NCBI GenBank assembly: GCA_003567005.1
Contig: PXBF01000180.1
Location: forward strand, 1-64,000
Direction of reading: 5' to 3'
Source of the DNA: PVC group bacterium
Lineage (GTDB): Bacteria; Verrucomicrobiota; Kiritimatiellia; UBA8416
DNA: 64,000 nt
A program made the translations under genes and the position numbers. Below the pieces are notes generated by a model. That model saw only the letters and a program-made list of their open reading frames with translations. It was not told the origin of the DNA and did not search any database. Every line of letters starts with the position of its first letter. Position 1 is the first letter of the stretch. Below are positions 28,771-37,330 of the stretch, in pieces.

Positions 28771-30792
28771 ATGAAAACTCACTTTTCTGCTCATGCTGTC
28801 CGGCGATGGTGGTTTCTTTTTCTTTTGGGTGTGTCTGTATTGCTTTTCGGTGGGTGTTATCGTTCCAACCGCGAAACGGAACAATTGCGTCGAGATATCG
28901 AGGAATTGACGGGCGCCCATACACGCATTGTCTGGGTGCAAGATTCGCATGAACGCACGGATGTATTTGCTCGTGGCAATCAACTCCGGCTAATGGGGTA
29001 TGATTCGCAAGATGGACGCGGGGAGCGCGTTATCTTACCCGGACCTGATAATTTTGCCAAACCGCTCTTGCTTGATGACGGCGAGACAATTCTTTTTTCC
29101 CATTATCTGGATGGTTATGTGTATTCGGTAGATTGGGAAGGAGCGGAGGTGACCCAACTCATTAAGGGCCGAGCCTTGGACGTGTGGCGGGATGGCAATG
29201 GTGTCGACTGGGTATTTATCGGTACGGAACCCGCTGAAAGTGATGCACCCGCCTATCATCGCGTAACGCGACATCGCATCGATAATCCGAATATAGCAGA
29301 GCATGTCTGGGAGGGGCAGCCCGTTGGTGAGGATAGCTTTCAGCTTTCGGCTGATGGACGTGTCGCAGCCGGCAATTTCCCATGGCCGGAATGCGGTATC
29401 ATGCATATACCTGAGCAGCGGATTGAGATTTTAGGGCGCGGTTGCTGGACATCCTTGGCGCCTGACAATTCCTATCGATTCTGGATATTTGACGGTAGTC
29501 ACAGGAATCTTTTGTTGTTTGATACCGTAACTGGCGAGAGAACGACAATCCCCATTTCACAGGCGCCCGGCATTAACAACCATGAGGTGTATCATCCTCG
29601 CTGGAGCAATGATCCTCGTATCATGGTCATGAGCGGACCGTATAAAATCAGGCATGGCGGTAATAATATTCGGGGTGGTGGGGAGGCCGTCGAAATTCAT
29701 GTTGGTCGATTTGATGCGGAATTCAGTGCAATCGAGTCCTGGGCGCAGGTAACCTCAAACGCATATGCAAATTTCTTTCCGGATGTTTGGGTTGCTGGCA
29801 CGCAGGAAGCTGAGCCGAGTGATCGAGTTGCCGACGCAACAATGTCAGATGATTCGCATGTGATGGAATGGCCCCTTTCGGAGGAGGCCTTGTTATATCG
29901 CTGGGAACATGCCGGGGCCCAAAATGAAATTGTGGATGATGAGACAGGCCGCCGCATCGTATTTCGTCCTGAGGCGCGAGGTCGCGCACGATATGGTTGG
30001 CAGCAGGCCATGTGGGTGGATCAAGGATATTTTGTCGATGATCAGGTTGCCTTATCAGGTAGCACATGGTCTCTCGAATTTGTTGTGCAGGGTTTGGCGC
30101 CAAACACGGAGCTTTTGCATATTGGTGATGCATTATCCATTGCCGTCCTGAATGAAAGTTGGATTTTGCGTGTAGGGGCGGAACAATATGAACTTGGCTC
30201 CACTGCTATGCAGGAATTGCTACATGTTTCTTTGGTTGCGAATCAGGATACTGTGACCCTATTTTTCAATGGAGAGAGGGTTAGTCGGATTGACTTGGCT
30301 GATGTTATCCTGCTTCCCGAAAGCGTGCGGTTGTTTTTTGGTGGTCATCCGGATTATAGCATAATGGGACCTGCGTTGCTTTCGCATATCGGTATATATG
30401 CATGCGCGCTCCAGGAGATAGAAATATCGCAGCATGCTTCACATTTGCTGAATAAGATTACATCTTCTCCACCACCCGAAATTGAACGCTTGCGCGGGCG
30501 AGTTGTAAAGGCCTCATCGGTGCCAGAACCAGCTGATATTGCTCCGTATACGCGAGCATTGATTTTTCATGAGTATGAAGTGGTAGAAGGCCCGCGGGAA
30601 GGCGACCGCTTACTGGCTGCCCATTGGGGTATTCTGGGCGCAAAGGTTTTATCGGAAGCGGAGCGGCCTGTTGATAGCATACATGACTTGCAATTGGTGC
30701 GTTTTGATGATCGCCCCGAACTGGAAGGGGAACGCGTGGCGATGGACCAGGAAAACTTTCTGCTGGATTGGTATTACGACCTAACATTGTAG
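28771..30792 (+). CDS. Probable lipoprotein with beta-propeller-like and LamG-like domains
   Basis: The N-terminus (WWFLFLLGVSVLLFGGC) is a lipoprotein-type signal with Cys29 as the likely lipidated residue, though Phe at position -3 is not the usual lipobox residue. Residues about 60-350 contain repeated strands of the TolB/WD propeller type (LLLDDGETILFSHYLDGYVY, WTSLAPDNSYRFWIFDG, HPRWSNDPRIMVMSG). Residues about 370-560 look like a concanavalin/LamG domain (WSLEFVVQGLAPNTELLHIGD, VSLVANQDTVTLFFNGERV). Both domain types commonly bind sugars or proteins. GGAG sits eight bases before the ATG. The gene ends five bases before the AlgI-type gene, so it is the first gene of the O-acetylation operon and probably works at the envelope with that machine. 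Confidence 0.7.
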   Translation: MKTHFSAHAVRRWWFLFLLGVSVLLFGGCYRSNRETEQLRRDIEELTGAHTRIVWVQDSHERTDVFARGNQLRLMGYDSQDGRGERVILPGPDNFAKPLLLDDGETILFSHYLDGYVYSVDWEGAEVTQLIKGRALDVWRDGNGVDWVFIGTEPAESDAPAYHRVTRHRIDNPNIAEHVWEGQPVGEDSFQLSADGRVAAGNFPWPECGIMHIPEQRIEILGRGCWTSLAPDNSYRFWIFDGSHRNLLLFDTVTGERTTIPISQAPGINNHEVYHPRWSNDPRIMVMSGPYKIRHGGNNIRGGGEAVEIHVGRFDAEFSAIESWAQVTSNAYANFFPDVWVAGTQEAEPSDRVADATMSDDSHVMEWPLSEEALLYRWEHAGAQNEIVDDETGRRIVFRPEARGRARYGWQQAMWVDQGYFVDDQVALSGSTWSLEFVVQGLAPNTELLHIGDALSIAVLNESWILRVGAEQYELGSTAMQELLHVSLVANQDTVTLFFNGERVSRIDLADVILLPESVRLFFGGHPDYSIMGPALLSHIGIYACALQEIEISQHASHLLNKITSSPPPEIERLRGRVVKASSVPEPADIAPYTRALIFHEYEVVEGPREGDRLLAAHWGILGAKVLSEAERPVDSIHDLQLVRFDDRPELEGERVAMDQENFLLDWYYDLTL

Positions 30793-30797
30793 GTACT

Positions 30798-32255
30798 ATG
30801 GTTTTCAGCTCTTACCTCTTTTTATTCGGCTTTTTGCCGCTAGCACTTGCGCTGTATTATCTGGCGCCACGTCGTGCCAAACATTTCATACTGACGTTGC
30901 TAAGCTATGGCTTCTATGGATGGGCAAATCCAGCTTTTGTCGTATTATTGGTATTCTCGACGGTTGTCGATTACTTTTGCGGACTTGTCATTGCGCAACA
31001 TTCTCCTTTTGCAGGCCGAGCAGAGATTTGTTCATTGCCTGAGAATAATCACCGGTCTGGCTCGCAAAAGGTGGCATTATGTATTTCGATCATCACGAAT
31101 GTATCGCTATTGGGCTTTTTCAAGTATTTCAATTTTGCGGTGGAAAATTATGATGCCATTGTGGGACTTTTAGGCTTTGAGGGGTTGCAACTCGATCTTG
31201 CTTTTCGCATCACATTGCCGTTGGGAATCAGTTTTTACACATTCCAGTCGATGAGTTACTCTATCGACGTATATCGTGGTCATGCACGTGCATTGCCCAA
31301 TATTATTGATTTTGCCTGTTATGTGTCGATGTTTCCGCAGTTAGTGGCAGGTCCGATCATCCGTTTTGCCGAGGTCTCCGAGCAATTGCGTACGCGCAAA
31401 CACACACTTGTAAAATGCGCGCGCGGGGTAGCTTTTATCGGGCTTGGTATGGCCAAGAAAATATTAATTGCGAACCCGTGTGGTAAAGTCGCCGATGTGG
31501 CCTTTGAAACGGCTGAGCTCGGTGTGGTGGAAGCATGGTATGGTATCACTGCGTATGGATTTCAGATCTATTTTGATTTCAGTGCGTATTCGGATATTGC
31601 CATTGGTTTGGGGTTATTGCTCGGTTTTGTTTTTCCCAAGAACTTTGATTCGCCTTATCATGCCCGCTCCATCACCGAATTCTGGCATCGCTGGCATATC
31701 TCGTTGTCTTCTTGGTTGCGGGATTACCTGTATATCCCGCTTGGGGGCAATCGTCGCGGATCATTGCGCACAAGTGTGAATCTCGGGATTGTGATGCTCT
31801 TGGGAGGACTTTGGCATGGGGCATCGTGGAATTTTGTGATTTGGGGCGGATTGCACGGCTTGTTTTTGGGTATAGAGCGCTTGCAGGGTAAGAAATCCTT
31901 TTATCGTCGTTTGCCCAAAGCCATGCAGATCATGTTCACGTTTTTGCTGGTTACCATTGCATGGGTCTTTTTTCGTGCAGTGGATTTGCCGCAAGCCTTT
32001 CGCTATTTAGGTTCTATGTTTGGGGTTGGCGGTAGGGGGGCCATGGCAGCTTTACCCAGCGGTATTCTCTATCAACCCTATTATGTATGTACCTTTTTAT
32101 TGGCTGTCGTGGTGACATGGTGGGCACCACAAACGTGGGATTGGACGCGAAACCTGCCTTGGTGGAAAATCGGACTGATTTTTGCCGTGTTGCTGGCATC
32201 GGTGGGAATACTGGTAACGCAGGCATATAATCCTTTCATTTACTTTATATTCTGA
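30798..32255 (+). CDS. AlgI/DltB-type MBOAT membrane O-acyltransferase
   Basis: A multi-spanning membrane protein of 485 residues. MBOAT hallmarks are GFFKYFNF, LPLGISFYTFQSMSYSIDVYRG, PQLVAGPIIRF, FDFSAYSDIAIGLGLLLG, EFWHRWHISLSSWLRDYLYIPLGGNR and GLWHGASWNFVIWG, the last His being the catalytic residue of AlgI-like proteins. These proteins pass acetyl groups from the cytoplasm through the membrane for attachment to an extracellular polysaccharide. The ATG at 30798 is chosen because the protein family begins MVFSSYLFLFGFLP; the frame extends ten codons further upstream inside the lipoprotein gene. Its stop shares a base with the start of the next gene (TGATG), so the two are coupled. Confidence 0.93.
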   Translation: MVFSSYLFLFGFLPLALALYYLAPRRAKHFILTLLSYGFYGWANPAFVVLLVFSTVVDYFCGLVIAQHSPFAGRAEICSLPENNHRSGSQKVALCISIITNVSLLGFFKYFNFAVENYDAIVGLLGFEGLQLDLAFRITLPLGISFYTFQSMSYSIDVYRGHARALPNIIDFACYVSMFPQLVAGPIIRFAEVSEQLRTRKHTLVKCARGVAFIGLGMAKKILIANPCGKVADVAFETAELGVVEAWYGITAYGFQIYFDFSAYSDIAIGLGLLLGFVFPKNFDSPYHARSITEFWHRWHISLSSWLRDYLYIPLGGNRRGSLRTSVNLGIVMLLGGLWHGASWNFVIWGGLHGLFLGIERLQGKKSFYRRLPKAMQIMFTFLLVTIAWVFFRAVDLPQAFRYLGSMFGVGGRGAMAALPSGILYQPYYVCTFLLAVVVTWWAPQTWDWTRNLPWWKIGLIFAVLLASVGILVTQAYNPFIYFIF

Positions 32256-33946
32256 TGAAACGAACACACGAACAAGAAAGTCGCGAAGCAGAAGCCTTCC
32301 GCGAGGTTGGGTATACAACGGTTAGCCGTGCGGGCGTCTGGGCGCTTGTGGTTGGTTTTTTCCTGTTGATCTTTGCTGTGCCAGTTCATCAACTGGTGAT
32401 GCAATGGCGATCTGCCCGTGCAGATGGGAAGGCATTTGAATCTGCTTCTTGGGTGCCCTTTCGTGCGCTACCGCAACAAATTGCTGCCTTGCGGGATCGA
32501 TCAGCCTCCCGGAGCGAATGGTTATGGCTGGCCAATCGGGAGTTGCAGCGCGCCATGCATGCATTTGAGGATGCGTTAGAGGATGAGTCTGTTCTTGGTA
32601 AGTGGGTTCGCCCCAAGGTGCAGTCGGTGATGTCGCAGCATCTCGGCGTGGGGACAGAACAAGTTTATGTCGGGCATGATCAGTGGCTATTCTACCGTCC
32701 AGGGATCGACTATGTAATGGGAACCGGATTTATGGATCGCGCCCGTTTGCGGCAACGTGTTGCTGCTGCCACGGATGGGGCGGTGCCCCCACAACCAGAC
32801 CCGCGTTTGGCCATATTGGATTTTCGGGATCAATTAGCTGAACGTGGCATTGAGCTTGTGGTTGTTCCAACTCCCGTCAAACCCTCGATCCACCCCGAGC
32901 AGTTTACGCGCAGGGTCCCTTTCGAACATCCGCCTCTGCAGAACCGATCCTATGCAGCATGGATAGCCGAGTTGCAGGCTGCGAATATTCATGTGTTTGA
33001 CCCCGCACCCCTTTTGCATGAACGCAAAGTCCGCACGGGAGAAGCGCAATACCTGGCAACCGATACGCATTGGCGGCCGGAAGCCATGGAAGCTGTTGCA
33101 GCAGCGTTAGTCGATTATGTGACCCCCTTATTACCAGAGGGTTTGGAAGAGCGCGTCTATCAAAGGCGAACGGTTGCGCTTTCGGGGATCGGAGATCTTG
33201 CGTTGATGTTGGATGTGCAGCGTACAGCAGAGGTCTTTCCTCCCGAACCGGTAACAGTAGAGCAGGTATTGCAGGAAGATGGACAGTATTGGCGGCCGCG
33301 GGATCGGGCAGCTGTTCTTGTGCTAGGGGATAGCTTCAGTAACATTTTCTCTTTTGAACCTATGGGATGGGGAGAAGCGGCGGGGTTTCCTGAGCAAATC
33401 GCATATTACCTGGGACATTCGGTTGATCGTATGATTCGTAATGATGGTGGTGCATATGTCACGCGCGAAATGTTGCAGCGTGATTTGGCACGCGGCGTGG
33501 ATCGGCTGTCAGAAACGCGGGTTGTCGTGTGGCAATTCGCGACACGTGAACTTGCGCAAGGCGACTGGCGAATCATGCCGCTGGAACTACGTGAGCCGGA
33601 ACCCTCGGAATTTCTTGCGGTGGAGAGCGGGGATGAGCTTGTGGTTAGCGGGCGCGTGCAGGATATCTCGGCGGTTCCTAGGCCTGGCACCGTACCATAT
33701 CGCGACCATATTCTTTCTTTGCATCTGGTAGACTTGCCAGATGGAGCGGAAGCTGTGATCTATCTAAAAAGCATGATTGACAATCAATGGACGGCTGCTG
33801 CACGGTTGCGAAGAGGCCAGGATGTAACCTTGCGGTTGCGTGCATGGCAAGATGTTGCGGAGCGCTTTGATGCCATTAATCGCAGCGAACTTGATGATTT
33901 TGCGCTACAACTCGAAGAACCAAATTGGGGAGAAATACATGAATAG
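32255..33946 (+). CDS. AlgJ/AlgX-like SGNH acetyltransferase (large)
   Basis: An N-terminal membrane anchor at about residues 28-48 is followed by an extracytoplasmic SGNH-hydrolase-like domain of the AlgJ/AlgX type. Asp270 and His272 lie in TDTHW and Ser360 in LGDSF, which together form the expected catalytic triad; YVGHDQWLFYRPG and VVVPTPVKPSIHPE are also typical. After the catalytic domain there are about 100 residues forming a beta-rich tail (HILSLHLVDLPDGAEAVIYLK) not needed in standard AlgJ. It would transfer acetyl groups handed over by the MBOAT protein to a polysaccharide. The ATG overlaps the MBOAT stop codon. The polymer cannot be told: no synthase or epimerase is nearby. Confidence 0.87.
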   Translation: MKRTHEQESREAEAFREVGYTTVSRAGVWALVVGFFLLIFAVPVHQLVMQWRSARADGKAFESASWVPFRALPQQIAALRDRSASRSEWLWLANRELQRAMHAFEDALEDESVLGKWVRPKVQSVMSQHLGVGTEQVYVGHDQWLFYRPGIDYVMGTGFMDRARLRQRVAAATDGAVPPQPDPRLAILDFRDQLAERGIELVVVPTPVKPSIHPEQFTRRVPFEHPPLQNRSYAAWIAELQAANIHVFDPAPLLHERKVRTGEAQYLATDTHWRPEAMEAVAAALVDYVTPLLPEGLEERVYQRRTVALSGIGDLALMLDVQRTAEVFPPEPVTVEQVLQEDGQYWRPRDRAAVLVLGDSFSNIFSFEPMGWGEAAGFPEQIAYYLGHSVDRMIRNDGGAYVTREMLQRDLARGVDRLSETRVVVWQFATRELAQGDWRIMPLELREPEPSEFLAVESGDELVVSGRVQDISAVPRPGTVPYRDHILSLHLVDLPDGAEAVIYLKSMIDNQWTAAARLRRGQDVTLRLRAWQDVAERFDAINRSELDDFALQLEEPNWGEIHE

Positions 33947-34904
33947 ATATGGAATGCAATGCATATTCTCAGGTGTATGTGTTTTCTTTCTTGCTTTGTC
34001 GAATTGTGCCTTGGCATCCGTTATAGAAGGAAACGACGACTGGCTTTTTTTGGAGCCGGAGCTGCGCCATTTGCAGGTGGGGCCATTCTGGGGTGCGTAT
34101 GCTGAAGCGGTAGGGCGTGCCTCGGACCCATCGCATCGTGATCCTATGCCTGCAATTTTAGATTTTCATAAGGAATTGGAGGAACTTGGGATAACGTTGC
34201 TCGTAGTGCCCGTTCCTCCAAAAGCTTTTGTATATGCCGATTACTTGCCTGCTGATTTGCGGGAAAAGGTGACGGATGCGCATTTGCAGCAGTTTTATCA
34301 GAAACTACGTGAAGCAGGGGTTGCCGTATTGGATCTGACGGAGATCTTGCGACATCCGCCTGATGAAGAACGACCGACCTATTGTCTGACGGATACACAT
34401 TGGTCAGGTGTGGGCTGCGTACTCGCTGCCACAGCTATTGCAGAAAAAATATCACCGAATATCGAGGGGGGCGTAGACGTGTCATTCGCGTATGATTGGC
34501 GTGAAATTGCGATTAGCGGAGATTTGCAGCGTATGTTGGCGGCCGATGATGTGCAGGAAGAAACCTTGCCCGTCCGCAGTATCGCAGGAGATACGACAAC
34601 ACAAGAGAGCCCAGTGCTGGTGCTTGGGGATAGTCATACGCTTGTCTTTCATGCGGGCGGGGATATGCATTATCGCGGGGCAGGGTTGGTAGACCAGCTT
34701 GCGTATGCACTTGGTATGCCTGTTGATTTGATCGGGGTGCGTGGCTCGGGCGCCACACCAGCGCGTATCAATTTATTCCGGCGCGTGCGGCAAAATCAAA
34801 ATTTCTGGGATGAGAAGCGCGTTGTTGTTTGGGTGTTTGCTGCCCGGGAATTTACTGAGAGTGATGGTTGGCGCATTGTGCCAGTGCGAGCTCCCAGTCG
34901 TTGA
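33939..34904 (+). CDS. AlgJ/AlgX-like SGNH acetyltransferase (small)
   Basis: A second, shorter member of the same family, 321 residues. A signal peptide (IFSGVCVFFLALSNCALAS) is followed by IEGNDDWLFLEPELRHL, VVPVPPKAFVYADYLP, Asp152 and His154 in TDTHWSG, and Ser232 in LGDSHTLVF; all three catalytic positions are kept. It overlaps the previous gene by eight bases, and the ATG at 33939 has GGGGAG nearby. Two SGNH proteins with one MBOAT protein parallel the AlgJ plus AlgX pairing in alginate acetylation, where one may relay the acetyl group and the other modify the polymer. Cys25 in NCALAS might instead indicate a lipoprotein, but the flanking residues fit a cleaved signal peptide better. 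Confidence 0.85.
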   Translation: MNRYGMQCIFSGVCVFFLALSNCALASVIEGNDDWLFLEPELRHLQVGPFWGAYAEAVGRASDPSHRDPMPAILDFHKELEELGITLLVVPVPPKAFVYADYLPADLREKVTDAHLQQFYQKLREAGVAVLDLTEILRHPPDEERPTYCLTDTHWSGVGCVLAATAIAEKISPNIEGGVDVSFAYDWREIAISGDLQRMLAADDVQEETLPVRSIAGDTTTQESPVLVLGDSHTLVFHAGGDMHYRGAGLVDQLAYALGMPVDLIGVRGSGATPARINLFRRVRQNQNFWDEKRVVVWVFAAREFTESDGWRIVPVRAPSR

Positions 34905-34922
34905 TGAGTACGGGAGTGCGCA

Positions 34923-36665
34923 TTGAAAAAGGGAACTATACTGGCGCAGACGCCCGAAGATAATTGGTTGCTGTTTCGCAACCCGGTCGAGGTTCTCTGC
35001 GCCAAGACCCTTGGCGACGTCCTTGACGTGCTCCGTCGAGTGGAAAAGGCCCTTTCCGAGGGAAAGCATGCCGCCGGGTTTGTTGCCTATGAGGCCGCGT
35101 CCGCCTTTGATCCTGCCCTCGTGACATATCCGCCAGACGGATTCCCGCTGGCTTGGTTTGGTGTCTATGAAAAGCCGGAACGACTGGATGCACTACCTGA
35201 TCCGGATGGCGATTGTCCGGCAACGTTGGATTGGAAAGCCGATATGGATCGGGCGGCATATGGTGAGGGCATCCAGAAGATTCAAAGGTGGATCCGGGAA
35301 GGGGATACCTATCAGGTCAATTTTACCATGCGGTTGCGGTCGCATTATATGGGAGATGCTTATGCATTGTTCACGCGTTTATGCAAGGCGCAGGCAGCTC
35401 GTTATGCCGTATTCGGGGATATCGGTGATTACGCAATCTGTTCGGCATCGCCGGAATTGTTTTTCGAAAAAACGGGCAGGGATCTTGTTGCGAAACCGAT
35501 GAAAGGAACTGCCGCGCGCGGACTGACTGAAGATCAAGACAATGCCATTGCGGCAGAACTTTCTGCTTGTACGAAGAACCGCGCTGAAAATGTAATGATT
35601 GTGGATATGATCCGCAATGACCTTGGCCGTATTGCTGAACCTGCATCCATTGAGCCGTACCCCTTGTTCGAGGTGGAACGGTATCCTACACTTTTTCAAA
35701 TGGTTTCAACCGTACGAGCGAAATCCCGATCCACGTTGAGCGATATGATTGGCGCGCTATTCCCCTGTGCTTCCATCACGGGCGCCCCCAAGGTTCGCAC
35801 CATGCAGATCATACGTGAGCTGGAAAAAAGTCCGCGTCATTTTTACACGGGTATGGCCGGGTATTGTCTGGCAGATGGACATGCGCAATTCAATGTGATG
35901 ATCCGGACCGTTACCGTAGATAAAAAAGCCCGAATGGCTGAATATGGAGTGGGAGGCGGTATTGTCTGGGACTCGGTGGAACAACGTGAATATGAAGAGT
36001 GTTTAACTAAAGCTGCTGTATTGACACATACGGCGCCAACCTTTTCCTTATTGGAAACCTTGCGGTATGATCCTGATGAAGGGTTCGCTTATCTTGCAGA
36101 ACATTGTGAGCGCGCGTCGGCTTCTGCACGTTATTTCGGCTATCCCTTCAATCAGGACACCATGCTTGATCGATTGCATGATGCCGTGTGTGGAAAACGG
36201 AATCCGCAGCGGGTACGCTGGCTGCTTGCGCCAGACGGTGCTATGAGCGTGGAATCCATGGACTTGAAACCGCTGCCCGATAAGCCTGTCGGATTGGCCT
36301 CTGTGGGGGCCTGTAATAAGCAGGATGTCTTTCTGTATCACAAGACAACGCACCGCGTTGTTTATGAAAATGCATGGAGGGCGTTCCCGCATTGCGGAGA
36401 TGTGATTCTTGTCAATGAGGATGGAGACGTCACGGAGTCTTGTCTGGCAAATGTTGTATTCGAGCGTAATGGGCAGAAATACACACCACCGATTGCTTGT
36501 GGCCTGCTTGACGGCACGATGCGGCGGGCGCTCGTTGCTGCGGGAGAACTGCTGGAGGCACGTATCACGCGCGATGCGCTTCTGCGGTCTGAGCGAATCT
36601 GGCTCATTAATTCCGTCCGCGGCTGGATGGAGGTACCCCGCGAGCGTTTGGTGACCGGTCTGTAG
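34923..36665 (+). CDS. pabB: Fused aminodeoxychorismate synthase component I and aminodeoxychorismate lyase
   Basis: The first 370 residues are a chorismate-binding enzyme of the PabB type: GDTYQVNFTMRL, SPELFFEKTGRDLVAKPMKGTAARG, ENVMIVDMIRNDLGRIA, FPCASITGAPKVRTMQII and AEYGVGGGIVWDS. The last 200 residues are a class IV PLP fold of the PabC type: FSLLETLRYD, FLYHKTTHRVVYE with the expected PLP lysine, DVTESCLANVVFE and PPIACGLLDGTMRR. The fusion makes 4-aminobenzoate for folate from chorismate with an amidotransferase partner (PabA), which is not in this window. The start is a TTG at 34923 with GGGAG about eight bases upstream; no ATG fits. It follows the acetylation operon by 18 bases but has no evident functional tie to it. 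Confidence 0.93.
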   Translation: MKKGTILAQTPEDNWLLFRNPVEVLCAKTLGDVLDVLRRVEKALSEGKHAAGFVAYEAASAFDPALVTYPPDGFPLAWFGVYEKPERLDALPDPDGDCPATLDWKADMDRAAYGEGIQKIQRWIREGDTYQVNFTMRLRSHYMGDAYALFTRLCKAQAARYAVFGDIGDYAICSASPELFFEKTGRDLVAKPMKGTAARGLTEDQDNAIAAELSACTKNRAENVMIVDMIRNDLGRIAEPASIEPYPLFEVERYPTLFQMVSTVRAKSRSTLSDMIGALFPCASITGAPKVRTMQIIRELEKSPRHFYTGMAGYCLADGHAQFNVMIRTVTVDKKARMAEYGVGGGIVWDSVEQREYEECLTKAAVLTHTAPTFSLLETLRYDPDEGFAYLAEHCERASASARYFGYPFNQDTMLDRLHDAVCGKRNPQRVRWLLAPDGAMSVESMDLKPLPDKPVGLASVGACNKQDVFLYHKTTHRVVYENAWRAFPHCGDVILVNEDGDVTESCLANVVFERNGQKYTPPIACGLLDGTMRRALVAAGELLEARITRDALLRSERIWLINSVRGWMEVPRERLVTGL

Positions 36666-36689
36666 GTGCAGTGTGAAGGCAGCAAGGTA

Positions 36690-36712
36690 AAGCAGGTTGT
36701 GCCAACCTGCTT
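36690..36712. repeat. Palindromic repeat copy A (AGCAGGTTG family)
   Basis: AAGCAGGTTG at 36690-36699 and CAACCTGCTT at 36703-36712 form a perfect ten-base-pair stem with a TGC loop, 25 bases after the pabB-pabC stop. No T tract follows. Copy B, 31 bases further on, has the same stem, which marks this as a repeat family rather than a unique terminator. Confidence 0.75.
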
Positions 36713-36743
36713 CTGCGTTGGATGAGAGTGGCGCGCTGGGAGC

Positions 36744-36766
36744 AGCAGGTTGCGGGACAACCTGCT
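36744..36766. repeat. Palindromic repeat copy B
   Basis: AGCAGGTTG at 36744-36752 and CAACCTGCT at 36758-36766 form a nine-base-pair stem with the loop CGGGA. The flanks (TGGGAGC before, ATAC after) are shared with copy C at 37203, on the other side of the TM1266-like gene. Confidence 0.75.
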
Positions 36767-36810
36767 ATACCGGGGACGGCGGTTATAAAGCGCAGCTATG
36801 GACCGTTTGG

Positions 36811-37071
36811 TTAATGTGAAAAGGTGATGAGCTTGGCTTCGATGCCGGCAATTTCATTTAGTTTGCCTAGCAGCGTTTGGCAGGGTTTGGCACCTCCGAT
36901 CATTTCCAGAATGAGTATGCCATTGGGTCCGGGGGCATCTGGTTCAAACTCGTGCAAACCCAGGCGCGTTTTAATAAAGTTACCAAACTCTGTGAGTAGT
37001 GCTTGCACCGCTTGTGCTTTAGATAGGCGATCGGTTACATGAATGGCGACAATATGATGATCCTCTTGCAT
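36811..37071 (-). CDS. TM1266-like ACT-fold protein, putative iron-only hydrogenase system regulator
   Basis: An 86-residue protein with the pattern of the TM1266 family: an opening strand (HHIVAIHVTDR), a helix (AQAVQALLTEFGNFIKTRLG), a strand ending in GILILEMIG, and a closing LLGKLNEIAGIEAKLITF. This ACT/NikR-C-like fold is found beside iron-only hydrogenase maturation genes in anaerobes and is thought to regulate them. AGGAGG lies six bases before the ATG. Here it stands alone, without hydrogenase or maturation genes in the window, and is bracketed by palindromic repeats. A general small-molecule-sensing role is possible. The family assignment is from the overall pattern and length. Confidence 0.65.
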   Translation of the reverse strand: MQEDHHIVAIHVTDRLSKAQAVQALLTEFGNFIKTRLGLHEFEPDAPGPNGILILEMIGGAKPCQTLLGKLNEIAGIEAKLITFSH

Positions 37072-37202
37072 CGTGCCCTCCTAGGTTTCGGTTTGATAAA
37101 GTTGTGTAATGCAGTGCAATGATATGATTGAACGAAGGATGCGTCAAATCTACATTTATAGCAGTTTGATTTTGCGTGGGGTACTTGCAGAGCGTTGGGA
37201 GC

Positions 37203-37228
37203 AGCAGGTTGCTGGAGAACCTCCTGTA
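37203..37228. repeat. Palindromic repeat copy C, degenerate
   Basis: AGCAGGTTG at 37203-37211 is followed by a decayed right arm (AACCTCCTGT). The flank TTGGGAGC matches copy B (CTGGGAGC), so it belongs to the same element. It lies in the 259-base gap before the Wzm gene. The rest of this gap is AT-rich and shows no gene. Confidence 0.6.
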
Positions 37229-37330
37229 CTGCGTGTCATGATCATCGACAGCCGTTACTGGATTGTTGTTTTGTTTGCTTGAATGGCGGGCCTATCTCGG
37301 GCATTTTTACAGATCTATGAAGGAGCTGGA

